Translations under genes and position numbers: made by a program
NCBI GenBank assembly: GCA_964644705.1
Contig: CAZXYF010000168.1
Coordinates: forward strand, 1 to 6,956
Direction of reading: 5' to 3'
DNA length: 6,956 bases
Origin: CAZXYF01 sp964644705
Lineage (GTDB): Bacteria; Planctomycetota; Brocadiia; SM23-32
The notes under the pieces: generated by a model
Databases searched by the model: none
The model's input: the letters and a program-made list of their open reading frames with translations, nothing else
Told to the model about the DNA's origin: nothing
In this document: piece after piece, positions 1-6,956 of the stretch
How positions within the stretch are numbered: position 1 is the first letter of the stretch
How the letters are laid out: the number at the start of each line of letters is the position of its first letter

Positions 1-2847
<2,847 letters not shown>

Positions 2848-2889
2848 TGGTTGATTCCATCAAATCTCAGAACGTTGATGCAGGACCGG

Positions 2890-4221
2890 TTAATCGGTGC
2901 GTCGCCTTGTAACGAATTTGATCGGGATATCGCTGTAAGGCAGTTCGTCGCGCAGCTGATTGGACAGGTAGCGTTCATAATGTTCGTTGATGTCGGCGGA
3001 ATCATTCACGAAAAGGGCAATCGTCGGCGGATGTGTGGCCACCTGCGTGGCGTAGAGGATCTTCCCCGGCTTGTTGGTGCGGGAGGGGGGGCGGCGTCGG
3101 TTGGTCAGTTCGGTGATGACATCATTGAGCTCGCTCGTCTGGACTCGCATACCCGACTCCGCCCGAAGATGTTCCACCACGTCGAGTGTCGGCATGACGT
3201 TCTCGCCCGTTTTGGCGCTCAGCATGACCAGCGGGGCGAAACGGAGTCCCGGCATTTCGTGCCACACGTAGCGGGTGAACTCCTCGTCGGCCACATCCTC
3301 CGGCAGCAGATCGACTTTGTTGAGACCAATGATGCAGGGTTTGTGGTTGCTTATGACCAGGTCGGCAAGTTGTTTGTCAACTTTTGTGATATCGAGGGTT
3401 GTATCAAGCATCAAAAGCACAACGTCCGCCCGCTCGATTGATCCTTTCGTGCGGACCTGGCTGTAGAAATCCACCGACTCTTTCAGCTGTTTGCGTTTCC
3501 GGACGCCAGCGGTATCGATTGCGATGATATCGTCCTGGGCCGGTGCTCCTTCGAAATGAATGCGCACGTCCACGCTATCCCGGGTTGTTCCCGCCATCTC
3601 GCTGACAACCACCCGTTGTTCCTGGGATAGAAAATTGATGAGGGTGCTTTTCCCGGCGTTTCGTTTTCCGACGATCGCCAGTTTGAGTGGTTCCTGTTCG
3701 GTTTCCTCCGACTCGTCGGGCTTACGCGGAAGGGCCTCATCGATTTTCTCGCGCAGGTCATGCAGCCCGTAACGATTCTGCGCGGAGGTGGGAATCGGAT
3801 CGCCGAATCCCAGCTCATAAAACTCGACGGTTGCCTGATGATCCACATCACGCTCCGCTTTATTGGCTACGACCAGCACGCGTTTCTCCGCCTGGCGCAG
3901 GCGCTGAGCGATCTCACGGTCAAACGGATGGATACCATGGCGGGCATCCACGACCATCAGGACCAGGTCGGCCTCGACGATCGCAATTTCAATCTGCGTA
4001 TCGACGTCCTCAGCGATCTCCTCGGCACTTTCCATCCCCACACCGCCGGTGTCCACCAGTTCCAAGGCTCGGTCGTTGATCTGGATTTCCCGGGCGACGC
4101 GATCACGCGTAATACCGGGCACGGAATCGACAATCGCGATGCGTTCTCCATACAGGGCATTGAACAGCGACGATTTGCCGACGTTGGCACGACCGACGAT
4201 GGCTACGGAGTTGAGAGGCAT
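2890..4221 (-). CDS. der: GTPase Der (EngA), double-Era-like ribosome assembly factor
   Basis: Der is an essential GTPase with two G domains that acts in late maturation of the 50S ribosomal subunit in the cytoplasm. The 443 residues fit the family's usual length. G domain 1: P-loop GRANVGKSS (10-18), PGITRDR switch (35-41), DTGG (57-60), NKAE (120-123), and a G5-like TSAQ (145-148). An acidic linker (about 168-178) follows. G domain 2: P-loop GKRNAGKST (185-193), TTRD (212-215), DTAG (236-239), NKVD (301-304), SAK (335-337). The C-terminal KH-like domain covers about 350-443 and ends in a basic tail. All nucleotide-binding motifs are intact, so it should be functional. ATG at 4221 begins exactly where family members do (PLNSVAIVGRANVGKSS), and no ATG, GTG or TTG occurs between it and the in-frame stop at 4276-4278. 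No Shine-Dalgarno sequence is visible; the leader next to the start is pyrimidine-rich. It heads a probable der-uvrA transcription unit. Confidence 0.98.
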   Translation of the reverse strand: MPLNSVAIVGRANVGKSSLFNALYGERIAIVDSVPGITRDRVAREIQINDRALELVDTGGVGMESAEEIAEDVDTQIEIAIVEADLVLMVVDARHGIHPFDREIAQRLRQAEKRVLVVANKAERDVDHQATVEFYELGFGDPIPTSAQNRYGLHDLREKIDEALPRKPDESEETEQEPLKLAIVGKRNAGKSTLINFLSQEQRVVVSEMAGTTRDSVDVRIHFEGAPAQDDIIAIDTAGVRKRKQLKESVDFYSQVRTKGSIERADVVLLMLDTTLDITKVDKQLADLVISNHKPCIIGLNKVDLLPEDVADEEFTRYVWHEMPGLRFAPLVMLSAKTGENVMPTLDVVEHLRAESGMRVQTSELNDVITELTNRRRPPSRTNKPGKILYATQVATHPPTIALFVNDSADINEHYERYLSNQLRDELPYSDIPIKFVTRRRTD

Positions 4222-4281
4222 AGAATCAGTGCAGTGAAGGTATCGGGAGATCGGCAGGGAGTGAACAGTTGAGCGTCATGC

Positions 4282-4310
4282 ATTATATCCCAGTGGGCGG
4301 TTGGACACAA
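4282..4310 (-). promoter_or_regulatory. Predicted sigma-70-type promoter of der-uvrA
   Basis: Read on the minus strand there is a perfect -10 box TATAAT (plus-strand 4282-4287), a 17-bp spacer, and a -35 box TTGTGT (4305-4310) that shares TTG with the TTGACA consensus. The start of transcription would fall near 4275, giving a leader of about 54 nt before the der ATG. Location, spacing and the perfect -10 box support it; it is inferred from sequence only. No LexA-type operator overlaps it. Confidence 0.7.
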
Positions 4311-4430
4311 AGATGTGAGGGGCGGAAGCAGTGAGTTGATCCTTGGTTTCTGGAAGCCACATGTTTCCCGGTGTGGGCATCAACGCTGGAAGGACCTGGG
4401 AGAGTTTGAACGTTCTGGACAAATCCGCTC

Positions 4431-4451
4431 ATGGGCATTTCAAGTGCCCAT
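4431..4451. repeat. Perfect 7-bp hairpin
   Basis: ATGGGCA (4431-4437) and TGCCCAT (4445-4451) are exact reverse complements around a 7-nt loop. No T-run follows on either strand, so it does not look like an intrinsic terminator. It could be a protein-binding palindrome or an RNA hairpin in a GH42 leader; its role is unknown. Confidence 0.5.
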
Positions 4452-4554
4452 TCGGGATGCGTTCTCAATCGCTGACAACGCTTACCCTTTGTGTCGCCCG
4501 CAGGGAACCATTATGTTATGTGGCTCGACAGCCCCGGCAATTATTAGGTTTTTC

Positions 4555-4587
4555 GCTCTTCTTGATTGCAAGAGCCTTTAAGCTCTT
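4555..4587. repeat. Two mutually exclusive hairpins (GCTCTT / AAGAGC / GCTCTT)
   Basis: GCTCTT (4555-4560) and GCTCTT (4582-4587) can each pair with the single AAGAGC (4570-4575), with loops of 9 and 6 nt. Only one stem can form at a time, the logic of an RNA switch or attenuator. However, the stems are short (6 bp) and no T-run follows the second stem, so no terminator is evident. If transcribed toward the GH42 gene this would lie in a long leader. Confidence 0.4.
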
Positions 4588-4640
4588 ACGCAGAACTGCT
4601 TATCACAAAACAACACAACGAAAATCATGCTCTGTTTCCC

Positions 4641-4783
4641 GTAAGTATTCGATAAGCCACGTTATTTCAGAAGCCCCTATCGCCTGGCGTGGTACGCCTG
4701 CTGTAGTGCACAGATACGCCCCTACCGGGACAAGCCCGGCAAGTAGGGCATCACGAAACGCACGTGGTTCACCGAATACTTAC
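4641..4783. repeat. 143-bp structured, MITE-like repeat upstream of the GH42 gene
   Basis: The element starts with GTAAGTATTCG (4641-4651) and ends with its exact reverse complement CGAATACTTAC (4773-4783). The terminal repeats extend to about 22 bp with three mismatches (to CCACGT at each inner end), and weaker pairing continues through TTTC and GCCC(C)TA/TAGGGC. Inside are further hairpins: GGCGT-ggt-ACGCC (4686-4698), CTGT-agtgc-ACAG (4701-4713) and CCGGG-acaag-CCCGG (4725-4739). There is no room for a transposase. TTTCCC occurs directly before it (4635-4640) and two bases after it (4786-4791), a possible target duplication if the true end is 4785. The inverted second copy at 6902-6956 shows that this is a repeated element. 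MITE, REP-like palindrome and structured RNA are all possible. Confidence 0.75.
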
Positions 4784-4795
4784 TTTTTCCCTGTA

Positions 4796-4802
4796 GAAAG
4801 GA
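4796..4802 (+). promoter_or_regulatory. Ribosome binding site of the GH42 gene
   Basis: GAAAGGA lies 6 nt before the ATG at 4809, a good Shine-Dalgarno match at normal spacing that fixes the start. It sits only 12 bp beyond the end of the structured repeat, so RNA folding of the repeat could affect ribosome access. Confidence 0.85.
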
Positions 4803-4808
4803 TCAACT

Positions 4809-6860
4809 ATGCCAGAATCGCGTTCTCCATTATTTCCCGATTACCCGCACTTCCTCCACGGCGGTGACTATAATCCCGATCAGTGGTCTCCCGAGGTTTG
4901 GGACGAGGACGTTGAACTGATGGAAAAAGCGCACTGCAACGCCATGTCGGTGGGCATATTTTCGTGGTCGAACCTGGAACCGGAAGAGGGTCGGTATGAG
5001 TTCGGCTGGCTGGACACCATTATGGACAAGCTGGATGCGAACGATGTGAAAGTGGTGCTGGCGACGCCAACCGCCGCGCAACCCGCGTGGATGTCCCAAC
5101 AGTACCCGGAAGTGTTGCGCACCGGGGTCGATCGCGTGCGCCGTCTGCACGGTAATCGGGTCAATTATTGCCTGACATCCCCGGTTTACAGGGAAAAATG
5201 TCGTGAGATCACGTCCCGCCTGGCCAACAGATACGGCAATCATCCTGCACTGTTGCTATGGCACATTCATAACGAATACGGCGGTGCGTGTTATTGCGAT
5301 CAGTGCGAGGAGGCGTTTCGCCGGTGGTTGCGGGATAAATATGACTCGCTGGAGGAATTGAACGCGGCCTGGTGGACGGATTTCTGGAGTCATACTTTTA
5401 CCAACTGGAGCCAGATTGAGGCGCCGGGGGGCGACTACGGTGAACACAGCATTATGGGGCTGAAGCTGGACTGGAAACGTTTCGTCACCCATCAAACCCG
5501 GTCACTGATCCGCAACGAGGCGGAGATACTGCGACAGAAAACGCCCGAAATCCCCGTCACGACCAACTTCATGGGCACGTTCCCGGGGCTCAATTACTGG
5601 CGTCTCGCGGAGGAACTGGATGTCATATCCTGGGATGCTTATCCGCGATATCATGATCTCGCCTCCGATACCGAAGAGGCCGTTTCCACCTCCTTCTGTC
5701 ACGACCTGAACCGTTCGATGAAGGGCGGACAACCGTTTATGCTGATGGAAACCACGCCCAGCTCTCAGAACTGGCTGCCCACGATGAAACTGAAACGCCC
5801 CGGTGTCCATCGCCTTGCGTGTCTCCAGGCGGTCGCCCATGGATCCGATACCGTGCAGTATTTTCAATGGCGCAAAGGACGTGGCGGGTCGGAGAAGTTT
5901 CATGGGGCCGTTGTGGACCACGTCGGGCATGAGAATACGCGAGTGTTCGAGGATGTGTCCGAGGTGGGGCAGATCCTTGAACAGCTTGACCCGGTCGTCG
6001 GCACCAGTGTCGATCCGGAGGTCGGGTTGATTTTCGACTGGGAGAATCGCTGGGCCGCTGAGGTGTCGGTTGGTCCCCGGAAAGATATCCAGTATGAGAA
6101 AATCTGCAAAAGTCACTACCGCCCATTCTGGGAGAACGGTATTCCGGTGGACATCATTGAGATGGACTGCGATTTTGATCGGTACCGTCTTCTGATTGCG
6201 CCGATGCTGTATATGATCAAGCCCGGTGTGGCGGAGCGGATGGAGAGCTTCGTCGAGAATGGGGGAACACTGGTGATGACCTACTGGAGCGGAATCGCGG
6301 ATGAAAACGACCTCTGTTTCACCAGCGGATGGCCGGGCCCACTGCGTGACCTGGCCGGCGTCTGGGCCGAGGAGATGGACGTGCTGTATGAGGACGAGAC
6401 CTGCGAGGTTACGATGTCGGATGACAATCAACTCGGGCTGGATGAGACTTACGACGCGCGGATATTCTGTGACCTGATTCACGCCGAAGACGCAAAAGTG
6501 CTGGGGACGTATAACGAAGAGTTCTATGCGGGGCGACCGGCGCTGACCGTCAATGAAGTGGGCGACGGCCAGGTGTATTACATGGCGTTCAGAAATGATG
6601 GGCCGTTCCTGCGGGATTTTTACACTGCGCTCAGCTGCCAGCAGGATATACAGCCTGAATTTGACGCGGATCTGCCGGAAGGTGTTACGGCTCAGTTAAG
6701 GACCGATGGCAAGCGCGATTTCATATTCCTGCTCAATTTCAACGATGAGTGCGTCACCGTGAAACTGGGGCAGGAACGGTGCACAAATTACCTGACCGGG
6801 GAATCGGCCGATGATGAAATCAATATGGATCCGTATGGATCACAGATTCTCGAAAGGTAA
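4809..6860 (+). CDS. Beta-galactosidase, glycoside hydrolase family 42
   Basis: GH42 enzymes hydrolyse terminal beta-D-galactosyl residues by a retaining mechanism, usually on short galactosides from plant or algal polymers. The 683 residues match the usual family length. The N-terminus carries the family hallmark GGDYNPDQW (18-26) and VGIFSW (48-53). Acid/base Glu156 is in HNEYGG and nucleophile Glu314 in LMETTPS. A four-cysteine zinc site is complete (C121, C161, C163, C166), as in the Thermus A4 enzyme. SDTVQYFQWR (346-355) and SEKFHGAVVDH (361-371) are further family motifs. The TIM barrel covers about 1-390, the trimerisation domain about 400-610, and a small beta domain about 620-683. 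There is no signal peptide, so it is probably cytoplasmic. The start is set by GAAAGGA six bases upstream; two stop codons in tandem (TAATAA) end it. It is divergent from der and has no visible partner genes. Inverted copies of one repeat flank it closely. Substrate specificity cannot be read from the sequence; arabinosides are possible in this family. Confidence 0.96.
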   Translation: MPESRSPLFPDYPHFLHGGDYNPDQWSPEVWDEDVELMEKAHCNAMSVGIFSWSNLEPEEGRYEFGWLDTIMDKLDANDVKVVLATPTAAQPAWMSQQYPEVLRTGVDRVRRLHGNRVNYCLTSPVYREKCREITSRLANRYGNHPALLLWHIHNEYGGACYCDQCEEAFRRWLRDKYDSLEELNAAWWTDFWSHTFTNWSQIEAPGGDYGEHSIMGLKLDWKRFVTHQTRSLIRNEAEILRQKTPEIPVTTNFMGTFPGLNYWRLAEELDVISWDAYPRYHDLASDTEEAVSTSFCHDLNRSMKGGQPFMLMETTPSSQNWLPTMKLKRPGVHRLACLQAVAHGSDTVQYFQWRKGRGGSEKFHGAVVDHVGHENTRVFEDVSEVGQILEQLDPVVGTSVDPEVGLIFDWENRWAAEVSVGPRKDIQYEKICKSHYRPFWENGIPVDIIEMDCDFDRYRLLIAPMLYMIKPGVAERMESFVENGGTLVMTYWSGIADENDLCFTSGWPGPLRDLAGVWAEEMDVLYEDETCEVTMSDDNQLGLDETYDARIFCDLIHAEDAKVLGTYNEEFYAGRPALTVNEVGDGQVYYMAFRNDGPFLRDFYTALSCQQDIQPEFDADLPEGVTAQLRTDGKRDFIFLLNFNDECVTVKLGQERCTNYLTGESADDEINMDPYGSQILER

Positions 6861-6901
6861 TAACTCCGTTATACTTACGCTTGGCGGTCCTGCAAAAGTT
6901 T

Positions 6902-6956
6902 GTAAGGTTTCGGTGAACCACGTGCGTTTTATGATGCCCTACTTGCCGGGCTTGTC
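6902..6956. repeat. Partial inverted copy of the structured repeat (cut by window edge)
   Basis: The reverse complement of these 55 bases matches 4729-4783 at 51 of 55 positions, including the terminal repeat (here GTAAGGTTTCG, 9 of 11), CCACGTGCG, TGCCCTACTTG and CCGGGCTTGTC. The copy is in the opposite orientation and starts 41 bp after the GH42 stop codon. It runs off the window, so the rest of the element, expected to be about another 88 bp if full length, is not visible. No T-run follows in the visible part; it might still act as an mRNA 3'-end stabiliser. Confidence 0.85.

Larger units (their letters stand above)
4311..4640. other. Noncoding part of the der/GH42 intergenic gap
   Basis: About 330 bp between the der promoter and the repeat element hold no gene I can support. 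Open frames cross it on both strands (for example plus-strand 4343-4867), but they match no family I recognise, have no convincing ribosome binding site, and one runs into the GH42 gene in another frame. The section from about 4540 to 4640 is visibly more AT-rich than the genes and holds inverted repeats, listed separately. A promoter for the GH42 gene should lie here or in the repeat, but I see no convincing -35/-10 pair. Confidence 0.6.

Noticed and set aside
4408..4415. GAACGTTC palindrome as a LexA (SOS) box for der-uvrA
   Set aside because: The Gram-positive-type box needs four bases between GAAC and GTTC. This site is also about 100 bp upstream of the -35 box.
4283..4468. 61-codon minus-strand frame upstream of der
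   Set aside because: It would overlap the der promoter. No ribosome binding site or homology is visible.
4701..4713. CTGT...ACAG as an E. coli-type LexA box
   Set aside because: The spacing is 5 bases instead of 8, and the site is an internal hairpin of the repeat far from uvrA.
4343..4867. 174-codon plus-strand frame across the intergenic gap
   Set aside because: It runs through the structured repeat and into the GH42 gene in another frame, with no family resemblance and no convincing ribosome binding site.
5502..6482. 326-codon open frame on the minus strand
   Set aside because: Antisense to the intact GH42 gene with its catalytic and zinc residues. No recognisable domain in the antisense protein.
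6860..6872. ATAAC-tcc-GTTAT hairpin as the GH42 terminator
   Set aside because: The stem is short and AT-rich, overlaps the stop codon and is not followed by a T-run.
4641..6956. CRISPR array or composite IS transposon
   Set aside because: There are only two copies, inverted and 2.1 kb apart, with no spacers. The intervening gene is a glycosidase and no transposase is present.

Overview
The window is a bacterial chromosomal segment with three protein genes and an unusual repeat arrangement. Two housekeeping genes lie on the minus strand: der (ribosome-assembly GTPase, 2890-4221), then uvrA (nucleotide excision repair damage sensor, 2847 down to the window edge). A 42-bp spacer separates them, and one good sigma-70-type promoter (4282-4310) lies in front of der, so they probably form a der-uvrA transcription unit. 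uvrA is open over 949 codons and lacks only its last few codons.

Divergent from these, on the plus strand, is an intact 683-residue family GH42 beta-galactosidase (4809-6860). It has both catalytic glutamates, the four-cysteine zinc site and a good Shine-Dalgarno sequence. It is probably a cytoplasmic enzyme acting on short galactosides. No transporter or regulator is seen beside it.

The roughly 590-bp gap between der and the GH42 gene has no convincing gene. It contains the der promoter, two sets of hairpins, and a 143-bp structured repeat (4641-4783) with 22-bp imperfect terminal inverted repeats and several internal hairpins, which looks like a MITE. An inverted, partial copy (51 of 55 positions identical) begins 41 bp after the GH42 stop codon and runs off the window end (6902-6956). 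The GH42 gene is therefore tightly bracketed by inverted copies of one element, 25 bp from its start and 41 bp from its stop. This is the most interesting observation in the window. I see no transposase, CRISPR array, RNA gene or new multi-gene system.

Host: a bacterium of moderate-to-high GC with standard codon use and both SD and non-SD starts. UvrA details (CVNCG in the first zinc module, LSTGEAER in the first ABC signature) suggest a lineage away from the Proteobacteria and Firmicutes. A PVC-like or candidate-phylum origin is possible, but I cannot assign a phylum from this sequence.
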